Part shown: positions 49,940 to 58,654 of the stretch, piece after piece
Layout of the letters: the number at the start of each line of letters is the position of its first letter
How positions within the stretch are numbered: position 1 is the first letter of the stretch
Assembly (NCBI GenBank): GCA_025358255.1
Contig: JANYKC010000082.1
Span: 17,236 to 81,235, forward strand
Direction of reading: 5' to 3'
Origin: Spirochaetaceae bacterium
Lineage (GTDB): Bacteria; Spirochaetota; Spirochaetia; Treponematales; Rectinemataceae
DNA length: 64,000 bases
The notes under the pieces: model-generated
What the model saw: the letters and a program-made list of their open reading frames with translations, nothing else
Databases searched by the model: none
Told to the model about the DNA's origin: nothing
Position numbers and translations under genes: made by a program

Positions 49940-51028
49940 ATGACCTTTCTTCTTACATTCCTGCTTTCAGCCTGTCTCGCCTTGGTTTTGGTCCCTGTTG
50001 TCACCTCTGTCGCGAAGAAGAAGGGCTGGTTCGATTCAGTGGGCGAGCGGAAGATCCACAATGGCCAGATTCCCCGACTCGGCGGCATAGCGATTGCGGC
50101 CAGCTTCTACATCGCCTTCCCTCTTTCAATAGTCATAATTAGCTCCATAAAATCCGTGCAGATCTCCATCCCGTGGACATTTTGGGCCTTGCTTGCCGGT
50201 GGCCTGGGCTTTCATGTCATCGGCCTTATTGATGATTTCCGCAACCTGAAGGCTAGGCTCAAGTTCATCGTCCAGCTTCTCCTGGCCGTGGCCATCGTCG
50301 CATCGGGTTATTATTTCCGTGTTGTCGAGATTCCCGTAGCCCCCTTCCGGGTGGAGTTGGGGCTTTTCGGCCCCCTTCTGACGGTGCTCTGGATTGTCGG
50401 GATCACCAACGCGGTCAACTTGGTCGATGGGATGGATGGGCTTGCAGGCGGCATCGCCCTGATCGGAGCCGGCGTCTGGGCCATGCTCTACCTGAAGACC
50501 GGACAGTACCTTCCGGCTATCGTGGCCCTTTCGGCCGCAGGCGCCGTCCTTGGCTTCGTTTTTTATAACTTCCCGCCCGCCACGATCTTCATGGGCGATT
50601 CTGGCAGCTTGTTCCTTGGCTATATCATGGCGATCCTTCCCCTCCTTGGACGATCCGGAGCCGCGATGGAAACCGGCTTGATCCCTGCCATCACCATTTG
50701 CCTGATTCCTATCCTGGATACCCTTGCGGCGATCCTTCGCCGCTGGCGACGGGGCGTCTCCTTTTTTACCGCGGACAAGTTCCACCTTCACCACAAGCTC
50801 CTCAACCTCGGTTTTTCCGCGCGCCAGATCCTTGCGATCATCTATGGCCTTTGCTCCTTGCTGGGCTTTGGTGTCCTGGCCGCCGTCTATGTCTCCCCCG
50901 TACTGGGTTTCTGGCTCATGATGGGAGGTTGGCTTTTATGGGGAGCTATTTTCATCCTCCTTCACCTTCTCAAGGAGCGAAAGATAAAGTTCTTCCAGGC
51001 CAAGGAAGAGACCGCTCCCGAGAAGTGA
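49940..51028 (+). CDS. wecA: WecA-like polyprenyl-phosphate GlcNAc-1-phosphate transferase
   Basis: The 362-residue polytopic protein of the MraY/WecA family has about eleven membrane helices, LIDDFRNLKARLKF (Asp-Asp site), NLVDGMDGLAGG, FMGDSGSLFLG and DKFHLHHKLLNLGFS (the His-rich loop). It should load GlcNAc-1-phosphate, or a related HexNAc, on undecaprenyl phosphate. It is the third initiating transferase in the array and is separated from rmlB by 54 nt. Confidence 0.92.
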   Translation: MTFLLTFLLSACLALVLVPVVTSVAKKKGWFDSVGERKIHNGQIPRLGGIAIAASFYIAFPLSIVIISSIKSVQISIPWTFWALLAGGLGFHVIGLIDDFRNLKARLKFIVQLLLAVAIVASGYYFRVVEIPVAPFRVELGLFGPLLTVLWIVGITNAVNLVDGMDGLAGGIALIGAGVWAMLYLKTGQYLPAIVALSAAGAVLGFVFYNFPPATIFMGDSGSLFLGYIMAILPLLGRSGAAMETGLIPAITICLIPILDTLAAILRRWRRGVSFFTADKFHLHHKLLNLGFSARQILAIIYGLCSLLGFGVLAAVYVSPVLGFWLMMGGWLLWGAIFILLHLLKERKIKFFQAKEETAPEK

Positions 51029-51095
51029 CCAAGCTGGACGGTCATTCATTTGTGCAATGTCCAATCCCGGGTACTAAGCAGGAAAAATTCGTCGA

Positions 51096-52562
51096 ATGAT
51101 CATACTCAAGTTGGCTTTTCGCAATCTTGCCCGAAACCGCAAGAGCACCTTGGTCCTTACGGGACTCGTCATTGTCGGTGTGTTTGTTTTCGTTTTCGGG
51201 GATTCTATCCTAGGGTCGGCTACAGACGGAATGAGCCGCGAGTTCCAGAATGCCTATACGGGCGATATAGCCATTCGCTCCCAATTCGATCGGAAATTCG
51301 GCATATTCGGCTTCAGCGTGCCCACCATCGGTGAGTATGAACAAATGCCTACCCTGACCGAGGCGTCAGCCATCGAGGCTGTCCTTTCAGCGAATCCACG
51401 GCTCGGCGGCCATGCATCATTGGTGTCCGGCGCAGCACTGCTCGAGGGTCCTGGTGGCTACCAGATAAAGGTCCCGGTTTTCGGCGTGGACGAAAGCACC
51501 TATTTTGGTTTTTTCCCGCAATTGTCGTTTCGCGCCGGCTCGCCGGCCACGCGAGACCTGCCCTGGATTGTCCTCCCCAAGAATCGCGCTGATGAGCTGG
51601 AGAAGGGGGGCGGCAAGCCTCTGGTGATCGGGGAGAGCCTCCAGCTCACCATGGCATCGGGGTCGGCCTTTACGATCCGGGCGGTTCAGCTCGTCGGCAT
51701 CGTCGATTTGCCTGGGCGCGGCATCGCGGAAGCTGCCGCGGTTTACACCGGTGCGGAAACCCTGAGGGGATTGCTCGGATTGGCGGGGGCGAAAACGGTC
51801 ATGCCGCGGGGCGAAGGCGGAGCCGCCCCGAAGATGACCTCCATCGAATCCATGTTCTCCGTTCCTGACGCCGAAGCGGCGCCGTCCAACGACCCGGCTG
51901 CTTCCGTGGGGATGGAGCTTGCCGCCCAGTACCTTTCCGACAAGAGCCTCTCTACGGCGCGAACCGATCCAAAGCTGGGAGCGTGGCACTTTATCCTGGC
52001 CAGGCTGGCGCCTGGAAGCCGCCCTGGTCCCGCCATCCGCGCCATCAACGCGGATCTCAGGAAAGCCGGAATCCCCGCCGAGGCTGTCGGCTGGCTCTCT
52101 GTCGCAGGCCTCAACGCTGGCGTGCTGTTTTTGCTCAAGTCGATCTTCGAACTTGGGATACTCGTCCTGTCAGGCGTCGTTGTCCTCGTCCTGGCGAATG
52201 GTTTGGCTTTCTCGGTGATAGAGCAGACAAGGGAAATAGGATCGATGCGGGCGATGGGCGCCCAACGGGACTTCGTTCGGCTCATGTATTTCACCCAAGC
52301 GCTCGTGATTGTTTTCGCCGGCGCGGCCATGGGCATACTGGTTTCCGCGCTGATCCTCAAGAGCATTGGTCGGGCGGGGATCCCCCTTGGCAATCCCTAT
52401 CTTGTGATGCTCTTCGGTGAAACGCTTCTCAAGCCGAGATTCCTGCCGCAATCCGCAATGCTTGCGATCGCGGGATCCATTTTTGTCGCAGCCATTTCTG
52501 CGATTTATCCCATGTTGCTCGCCGACCGGACCACGGTCGCCGAAACCATGCAAGCGGAATGA
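51096..52562 (+). CDS. ABC transporter permease (FtsX/MacB-like)
   Basis: The 488-residue protein has one N-terminal membrane helix (STLVLTGLVIVGVFVFVFG), a long extracytoplasmic domain, and three C-terminal helices in an FtsX domain (LGILVLSGVVVLVLANGLAFSVIEQTREIGSMRAMGAQRDFVRLMYF). This is the LolC/MacB layout. It overlaps the next permease gene by ATGA, so the two likely form a heterodimer. No ATP-binding subunit is encoded in the window. It probably extracts a lipoprotein or lipid from the inner membrane. Confidence 0.87.
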   Translation: MIILKLAFRNLARNRKSTLVLTGLVIVGVFVFVFGDSILGSATDGMSREFQNAYTGDIAIRSQFDRKFGIFGFSVPTIGEYEQMPTLTEASAIEAVLSANPRLGGHASLVSGAALLEGPGGYQIKVPVFGVDESTYFGFFPQLSFRAGSPATRDLPWIVLPKNRADELEKGGGKPLVIGESLQLTMASGSAFTIRAVQLVGIVDLPGRGIAEAAAVYTGAETLRGLLGLAGAKTVMPRGEGGAAPKMTSIESMFSVPDAEAAPSNDPAASVGMELAAQYLSDKSLSTARTDPKLGAWHFILARLAPGSRPGPAIRAINADLRKAGIPAEAVGWLSVAGLNAGVLFLLKSIFELGILVLSGVVVLVLANGLAFSVIEQTREIGSMRAMGAQRDFVRLMYFTQALVIVFAGAAMGILVSALILKSIGRAGIPLGNPYLVMLFGETLLKPRFLPQSAMLAIAGSIFVAAISAIYPMLLADRTTVAETMQAE

Positions 52563-53866
52563 TACCGATGCGTGTTCCCTTTGCGATCAAGAGCGTGGCC
52601 CGGCGAATGGGCCGCTATGGGTTCCTCGTGGCCATGACGGCCTTCGGCATCGCTGCGGTGACCCTCGTGCAATCAGTGACGGTCGGAATGAACGCAAACG
52701 TGATCGAAGGCTCCGCCCGATACCTTGGCGGTCGATACCTAGTAATTGCGCGATCCGCGCATGGATGGGCCGAGAACCGAATGGCCAAGCCCGACGAGCT
52801 GACGGCCGCTGTCAGGGACGCCGGACTAGCACCCCGATTGGTAATAAAGCGGCAGATCGCCGGCGACAATGACCAGACGCTATTCTTCAATGGCGCGTCA
52901 TTCAAGGTGCGCCGCATATCCGGCATTGATGCCAGCAACGAGGCATCGGTATTCGAAAAGATAACCTTTGTCGCGGGAGGAACGTCCGGTCTTCCCGGGA
53001 CCGCTGGAATCCTCATTTCGAAACAGGTGGCAGATCGATTCGGAGTCAGGCTCGGGGATGAAATCACGCTTCGCCTGGTTAACTCCGCTGGCTATATCGA
53101 TAGCGCAAACCTCGTCGTGCAGGGAATATTCAAGGATGCGAGCATTTTTGGCTTCTATAATTGCTATGTCGATGCCGGACTCCTTGGAAGGCTCAAGGCG
53201 GAGTCCGAGGGGGCGGCTTCGATACTCGGTTTTTATTTTTCCGGACGCGAAAACGAAAGCGAGACTGCCGCGGCGATACGCTCGGCCCTTGCGGTGGCTG
53301 GTTACGAACTGATGCCTGGAGTGGAAAGACGGGATGACCTCGACGCCGTCTGGGGCAAGGAATGGAAAGGCACGCGGTATGCGGTCCTTCCCGTCGAGGA
53401 ATACATAGACGCGAAAGTCATGGATCTTATCCGGGCCATCCAGGTCATTTCCTATGTCTTCCTTGGATTCATCCTCCTTATCATCCTTGTCGGCATGCGC
53501 AACACGACGCAGATCATGACCCGCAAGCGCTTCAAGGAAATCGGCACCGCCAGGGCCCTCGGGATGACAAGGGGCGGGGCGTTGCGCCTCATACTATCCG
53601 AATCGTTGCTTGTGGCGACGATCGGCTTTGCCGCGGGCGTCGTCGCCGCGGTGATTATCCTTGGGATGCTCCAGACGCTTCCCTTTTCCTGGTCTGACGG
53701 CTTTGACATCTTCCTCAAACGAGGGCGCATAACCTGGATATTGTCCCTCCCATTCCTGGCGGCCAACTACGGCGCGCTTGGCCTCATGACGCTTGCCGGC
53801 GCACTTCCTGCCGCCCGGCGCGCATCCACGATTTCCCCTGCAGTCGCCATGTCCACCATTGAATGA
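52559..53866 (+). CDS. ABC transporter permease (FtsX/MacB-like), partner
   Basis: The 435-residue protein has an N-terminal helix (FLVAMTAFGIAAVTLVQSV), an extracytoplasmic domain, and three C-terminal helices around LIRAIQVISYVFLGFILLIILVGMRNTTQIMTRKRFKEIGTARALGMTRGGALRLI. It partners the preceding permease. A LolA-like gene follows 13 nt downstream, which supports a Lol-type function rather than drug efflux. Confidence 0.87.
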   Translation: MIPMRVPFAIKSVARRMGRYGFLVAMTAFGIAAVTLVQSVTVGMNANVIEGSARYLGGRYLVIARSAHGWAENRMAKPDELTAAVRDAGLAPRLVIKRQIAGDNDQTLFFNGASFKVRRISGIDASNEASVFEKITFVAGGTSGLPGTAGILISKQVADRFGVRLGDEITLRLVNSAGYIDSANLVVQGIFKDASIFGFYNCYVDAGLLGRLKAESEGAASILGFYFSGRENESETAAAIRSALAVAGYELMPGVERRDDLDAVWGKEWKGTRYAVLPVEEYIDAKVMDLIRAIQVISYVFLGFILLIILVGMRNTTQIMTRKRFKEIGTARALGMTRGGALRLILSESLLVATIGFAAGVVAAVIILGMLQTLPFSWSDGFDIFLKRGRITWILSLPFLAANYGALGLMTLAGALPAARRASTISPAVAMSTIE

Positions 53867-53879
53867 TAAGGGAACAAGC

Positions 53880-54647
53880 ATGAAGAGATACCGAATGGCC
53901 CTTGTTCTCTCCCTTGCCTGCTTGTCGGGCTTGTCGACGGCACAGGATCAGTCAATTGCAGTTCTCCGCAAGGTGGACGAAAAGACCAATTTCGCCGAGA
54001 ACGATTTCGCCAGCGAATACGCGATCACCCAGGTGAAACCAGGCGAAGGTACGACATTCAACCGCGCTATCGTTTTCCGGCGCGACCGGCGGTCGCAATT
54101 CCTCGTGCTCCTTGTCGAACCGGTGGAGGACAAGGGGAAAGGTTACCTCATGATCGAGGGGGGCATCTGGCTCTACGATCCGCATGACAGGCGCTTCACC
54201 TTCACTTCGGCACAGGATGCGTTCCGGAATACCAATGCCAGGAATTCCGATTTTGCCCTCTCGAACCTCGCAGGCTACTACCGGGTCGAAAAGACCTCCA
54301 AGGAAAAACTTGGCATATTCGATTGCGACAAGCTCGATCTTGTCGCGACGAGCCCCGATGCCCCATTCCCCAGAAAGTCGATCTGGGTCTCTCAGGAGAT
54401 GCAGATCAGGCTTTCGAGAGAGTATAGCCTTTCCGGCCAGCTGCTGCGGACGGTAGCGTTCCAATACCAGAAATTCCAGGGAAGGGAAGTGCCCGCGAAG
54501 GTCATCATCATTGACGAGCTCAAGAAGAAGGTCATCGCCGGGCAAGAACAGAAGGAAAACACCACGATCATAGTCACCAAGCCGTCCTTTGCGATCTTGC
54601 CTTCCGAGCTTTTCACCAAGGATTACCTGGAGAGGATCAGCAAATGA
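53880..54647 (+). CDS. Outer-membrane lipoprotein-sorting-like protein (LolA/LolB fold)
   Basis: The 255-residue protein has a signal peptide (MALVLSLACLSGLSTAQ) and a beta-rich body with YLMIEGGIWLYDPHDRRFTFTSAQDAFRNTNARNSDFALSNLAGYYRVE, typical of the outer membrane lipoprotein-sorting family. It may carry the cargo delivered by the two permeases through the periplasm. The ATG at 53880 gives a proper signal peptide; the longer frame does not. It overlaps the barrel gene by ATGA. Confidence 0.82.
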   Translation: MKRYRMALVLSLACLSGLSTAQDQSIAVLRKVDEKTNFAENDFASEYAITQVKPGEGTTFNRAIVFRRDRRSQFLVLLVEPVEDKGKGYLMIEGGIWLYDPHDRRFTFTSAQDAFRNTNARNSDFALSNLAGYYRVEKTSKEKLGIFDCDKLDLVATSPDAPFPRKSIWVSQEMQIRLSREYSLSGQLLRTVAFQYQKFQGREVPAKVIIIDELKKKVIAGQEQKENTTIIVTKPSFAILPSELFTKDYLERISK

Positions 54648-55906
54648 GGATCGGTATCCGAATCCTTGCCGGTGTCTTTCTCGCGTGGATGACAACCGCG
54701 GGGATTGCATCCGCGACGGCGGATGAAGTCGACGACCTTTTTTCCACGCCTGCCGCGGATGCGCCGCCTGCGGTTCCCGACAATGGTGGCAGCCTATTGG
54801 CAGCCTATCAAAAATCGCAGGAGAAGATCGCATTCTCCTTCGACCTCTCGGCCGGTGGCGGCTTCTATGCAGGCTACCGGGTCACTCCGGACCTCGCGGA
54901 CACATCCCGGAATTTTACGCACAATTCCTTCGGTGGGCTAACCATCAGCCCATCGATCGACGTCCGGCCTTTCGATTATTTTCGTCTTCATGGTTCTGGA
55001 ACCATCCTCTATCCGACCGTGACTTCGGGCAACTACGCGTTTGGCGCTTCCCTCAACGAGTTGTTTTTCGACTACTCCGCCCCAGGCCTCCTTGCCCTGC
55101 GGATGGGGCGCTTTTCCACAGGCTGGGGCAATGCGCGAATCCTCGGCATCGCCGATCTCTCCAACCGGACCGTGGATACCACGAACCTCGACTCTTCGAT
55201 TTCCATCCTTCCTGCATGGCTCCAGGCGACACAGCCGAGCCTTTGGCTGAAAACGACTTTTCCGATCGGAGGAATCGGCTTCACGGGGCTGGTCGGGCTT
55301 CCCGCCAATGACAGCGAGGGCATTTCCAGCCTTGGCTACGGGCTATTGACTGAGTTGGTGAAGAACAAGACATGCGTGAGCCTCGCGGGGTATTATAAAA
55401 GCGATAGGACTCCGCGGCTCGCTTTCATGGTCAAGACGTCGGTCAAAAGGCTAGACCTGTTCCTGGATACAACCACCTCGTTCCCGACCTCGGGCGATCC
55501 TTTGCTCAATGCCGTCGGGGGCCTGTATTGGCAGGCATCGAGCGGCCCCGATCTCAAGATCACCGCCGAGCTCAAATGGAATGGGGAAAATCCGACGGGA
55601 TCAACAACACTCGTGCCGGATCCGATTGTCATCGGCGGACTTTCCAACGCGCTCGCGTTTTCCTGGAGCGATATCGGAGGATCGGCGCTGAGTATCGGCG
55701 GTACCTGGTATCATTCCTGGGTCGACAATTCCGGTGCCTTATGTCCCTATGTCGACATTGATCTTGGAAGGCTTGCCAGCATCAAGATGGTATTCCCCTG
55801 GGTGTACGGAGCCGATGGCTCCTTGTATCGATCGAGTCCTCCTGGCGAGGCCGGTGGATATGTGTTCGGCGCTGGTTTTGTCCTGGCGCTCAAGACGAGC
55901 TTTTAA
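54644..55906 (+). CDS. Predicted outer-membrane beta-barrel protein
   Basis: The 420-residue protein has a signal peptide (RIGIRILAGVFLAWMTTAGIASATA) and alternating aromatic strands (FSFDLSAGGGFYAGYRV, YFRLHGSGTILYPTV, FFDYSAPGLLALRMGRFSTGWGNARIL), ending in Phe (ALKTSF) as barrels do. I do not recognise the family. Coupling to the LolA-like gene by ATGA suggests that it is a cargo or the outer-membrane end of that system. Confidence 0.7.
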   Translation: MRIGIRILAGVFLAWMTTAGIASATADEVDDLFSTPAADAPPAVPDNGGSLLAAYQKSQEKIAFSFDLSAGGGFYAGYRVTPDLADTSRNFTHNSFGGLTISPSIDVRPFDYFRLHGSGTILYPTVTSGNYAFGASLNELFFDYSAPGLLALRMGRFSTGWGNARILGIADLSNRTVDTTNLDSSISILPAWLQATQPSLWLKTTFPIGGIGFTGLVGLPANDSEGISSLGYGLLTELVKNKTCVSLAGYYKSDRTPRLAFMVKTSVKRLDLFLDTTTSFPTSGDPLLNAVGGLYWQASSGPDLKITAELKWNGENPTGSTTLVPDPIVIGGLSNALAFSWSDIGGSALSIGGTWYHSWVDNSGALCPYVDIDLGRLASIKMVFPWVYGADGSLYRSSPPGEAGGYVFGAGFVLALKTSF

Positions 55907-55917
55907 GGAAGCGCAAA

Positions 55918-56955
55918 ATGGATAGGAACTTGCAGAACCCTGTAAGCGACCGCGAGGACGAGATAGGTCTCGTCGATTTCCTAGCTGTTCTTGTCAAAAA
56001 AAGAAGGCTTTGGATCGGCATCCTCGCGTTCGGGCTGGTGTTGGGCGGCATCTTCCTGGCGCTCGGCCATTTTTCACCCGAGCTCATGGATGTGAAGTCC
56101 AGGTATTCCTTCACCGCACGCGCGATCGTCTTGGATGGCAACGAGGGACAGAGCTTCGCAGCGCTGGTGACCAACAAGGCGAGCACCGACATCGTGGCCA
56201 GGAAGACCGGAAAGACCCTCGGATCCATATATGGCAAGAACGCCAGCGCTACATTCGATCCAGTCAGCCGAATAATGACAATTGTCATCAATGCGCGCAC
56301 GGACGAGGAGTCCAGGATCCTTGCCATGGCGGGATACGATGCAGTCCTCGAGCTGACCCAGTCAAGCGGTCCGGACCTGTACGGGAAAATGGCGGCGGGC
56401 CTCGAGGATTTGGCCAAGGGCCTGCTCCTCGACGAGAAGCCCGCGATCCTGGATTCGCGCCAGGTGGCGGCCATCGATTCGGTCGCCGGGGCTCGCATAG
56501 CGCGAATCTTGGCCGAAACCTACGTGCGTTCGGTTGCGCCCAGCGGCGAAAGGAAGGACATCGTCAGCGGCGCGTACGACGCCCTCATCGACGGCTATCG
56601 GCTTGTCGAGGCGGCAGCCGAGGAGGAGCTGGCGAGGATCGAAGGTTCGGCGGGGACGACAAAAGCGTCGAATGCGGCCATATCTGCCATCATCGCGAAG
56701 GAGTTGCGCAAACAGGCCGGGTTCTATCGCGGACTCAAGCCCAAGGAACACCTGCATTTCCTCGATCTCCAGCCGACCGAGCCCAAGGATTTTTCGTCCA
56801 AGCAAGTCCTGGTCATCTTATTCGCCGCTTTTTTCATCGCCATGTTCGCGGCATTCGCCGCCAACCTGTGGGATCATATCGCCCAGGATCCCAGGGCCAT
56901 GCGCAAGTTGAGGGAAGCAATGGCAGATGGCTCTGGCAAGAAAAGGCCGCACTGA
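55918..56955 (+). CDS. Wzz-like polysaccharide chain-length/co-polymerase protein
   Basis: The 345-residue protein has the Wzz arrangement: EIGLVDFLAVLVKKRRLW leading into a first membrane helix (IGILAFGLVLGGIFLAL), a long helical periplasmic part (YGKMAAGLEDLAKGLL to AAAEEELARIEGS), and a second helix (VLVILFAAFFIAMFAAFAANLW). The Pro-rich segment before the second helix is PTEPKDFSSK. It should set chain length or couple polymerisation to export. No Wzc kinase domain is fused. Confidence 0.83.
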   Translation: MDRNLQNPVSDREDEIGLVDFLAVLVKKRRLWIGILAFGLVLGGIFLALGHFSPELMDVKSRYSFTARAIVLDGNEGQSFAALVTNKASTDIVARKTGKTLGSIYGKNASATFDPVSRIMTIVINARTDEESRILAMAGYDAVLELTQSSGPDLYGKMAAGLEDLAKGLLLDEKPAILDSRQVAAIDSVAGARIARILAETYVRSVAPSGERKDIVSGAYDALIDGYRLVEAAAEEELARIEGSAGTTKASNAAISAIIAKELRKQAGFYRGLKPKEHLHFLDLQPTEPKDFSSKQVLVILFAAFFIAMFAAFAANLWDHIAQDPRAMRKLREAMADGSGKKRPH

Positions 56956-57015
56956 AAGAGCCATCCCGCTTCGATGGCGCGATCGGTTTGGGGGCAGTAG
57001 GGAGGAAAGCTTTCC

Positions 57016-58635
57016 ATGAAACCCTGGTTCTCCATGTTCATCTTGCTCGCCTCAATGCTGGGCGCTCCGTCGCTTGAGGCCGAGGAAGGGGTATCAGCGC
57101 CCAAGCGCATCCTCCCCGTCAAGTCTCCAGTCTACGCCCTCGTGGACGCCCTCTACCTCGAGCAGGGCTTCGCTACAGCGGCCGCCACCCGGCCATGGGC
57201 AATGGACCAGGCCAGGGCCATGCTGGACGAGATCGACATGGCATCGCTTTCCTCCGCGGGACTTCGGGCATTCGAGGAAGCGCGCCGCCTCCTTGAATGG
57301 AAGCCCATCACAAGAGGCAGGGACTTCGCGTTTGGAATGGGGCTCAACCTCAGCCCGGAGACCTTCTGGCATTTCCGCCTTGATGGCGATGCCGGTGCGA
57401 CCGATGAGAATTATTCCTGGATCCATGCGGCCCAAAAGCGATCGTCCTTTTTCGATATTCCCCTGCAGATGGCCTGCGGCCAGGGATTGTTCCTCGAGAT
57501 CGACGTGGAGGCGAAGGAGGAGTTCGATGCGGTTGGCGTCGCTTCGAACCATTTCAACGCCATCCTTGACGACGCTTCGCCCTGGCTCGACATCAACACG
57601 CCTTTCAAGGCCCTGGCCTCTGGAGGAGGATCGTGGTGGACGGTCCGTTTCGGCCGGGACGCGCTGTCGTGGGGAAACGGCGGGACGGGGGATTTCATGC
57701 TCTCGGACTGGGACGAGTACCATGATTTCGTCGGCTTTGACCTTTACGGGAAAACCGCAAGTTTCACCGGGACCTATATCGCGATGGAACCCTACAAACC
57801 CGATGGGACGGCCTTGGCCTATTCGGCCTTCGTGGGCCATCGCCTGGAGTTCCGCCCATGGCGATGGTTGAGATTCGCCTTGAGCGAATCCTCGACCCTC
57901 GCCGGGACCGGAGCCAACAGCACCTTTTCCGACCTTGTGCATGACCTCAACTTCCTCATGATTTATCATAATTGGAATATTCCCGAACGCGCAAATTCCC
58001 TAATGACCGCCGAGCTTTCCGTGAATCCGTGGAAGTACGTGGACGTCCATGGCCAGTTCGCCATGGACGAGGTGGCGACCGCCTACGAGACTTCGGGTGA
58101 CGGCGGAGGGGGACCATTCATCGGAGCGTGGCTGGCAGGGTTCAAGGCTGAAATCCCCGCCGGCCAAGGTTATCTTTCGCTGGCTGGCGAGGCGGCACAG
58201 ACGAGCCCATGGCTGTACAACCGCCGGGCGGCTCCCTACTACTACGATGTCCGCCAGTATTGGAGCCTCGTCCAGGACAAGTTCGTATACCTTGCGAAGC
58301 CCTTGGGCTACGGCTGGGGACCGGATGCGCTCATCTTCTGGGCAAAGCTCGGCTATGCGGTGCCTGGCGACTGGTTCGTTTCACTCGAATGCACCTGGGC
58401 TTCCATCGGTGAGACCGGCATCGGCGCCCCATGGAGCCCTGCCGCGGCCGATGTCTCCCCGAGCGGGACGGCAGAGAACCGGACCATCCTCCATTTGGAG
58501 GGCGGAGTTCCCCTTTCCGATTGGCTCTCCTTCGGAGGGGACGCCTACTACATCGATACGACCAATCGTGATCATCTCGAGGGGGCATGGTCGCGCGATG
58601 TCGAGGTCGCGGCCCATATCACGCTTATCCTTTGA
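57016..58635 (+). CDS. Wzi-like capsule assembly outer-membrane protein
   Basis: The 539-residue protein has a signal peptide (MKPWFSMFILLASMLGAPSLEA), a short helical region (QARAMLDEIDMASLSSAGLRAFEEARRLLEW) and then a barrel with WWTVRFGRDALSWGNGGTGDFMLSDWDEYHDFVGFDLYGK, the capsule-assembly Wzi pattern. It may anchor or guide the polysaccharide at the surface. It ends in hydrophobic strand residues (HITLIL). Confidence 0.75.
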   Translation: MKPWFSMFILLASMLGAPSLEAEEGVSAPKRILPVKSPVYALVDALYLEQGFATAAATRPWAMDQARAMLDEIDMASLSSAGLRAFEEARRLLEWKPITRGRDFAFGMGLNLSPETFWHFRLDGDAGATDENYSWIHAAQKRSSFFDIPLQMACGQGLFLEIDVEAKEEFDAVGVASNHFNAILDDASPWLDINTPFKALASGGGSWWTVRFGRDALSWGNGGTGDFMLSDWDEYHDFVGFDLYGKTASFTGTYIAMEPYKPDGTALAYSAFVGHRLEFRPWRWLRFALSESSTLAGTGANSTFSDLVHDLNFLMIYHNWNIPERANSLMTAELSVNPWKYVDVHGQFAMDEVATAYETSGDGGGGPFIGAWLAGFKAEIPAGQGYLSLAGEAAQTSPWLYNRRAAPYYYDVRQYWSLVQDKFVYLAKPLGYGWGPDALIFWAKLGYAVPGDWFVSLECTWASIGETGIGAPWSPAAADVSPSGTAENRTILHLEGGVPLSDWLSFGGDAYYIDTTNRDHLEGAWSRDVEVAAHITLIL

Positions 58636-58654
58636 CCATGCAAGAAGGCAGCAC

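Noticed and set aside
56010-57077. 355-residue plus-strand frame
   Set aside because: Shadow of the Wzz-like gene in another frame; Arg-rich composition.
58049-58654. N-terminal extension of the outer-membrane protein at 58655
   Set aside because: It overlaps the Wzi-like gene, is Ser/Arg-rich, and would bury the signal peptide that starts at ATG 58655.
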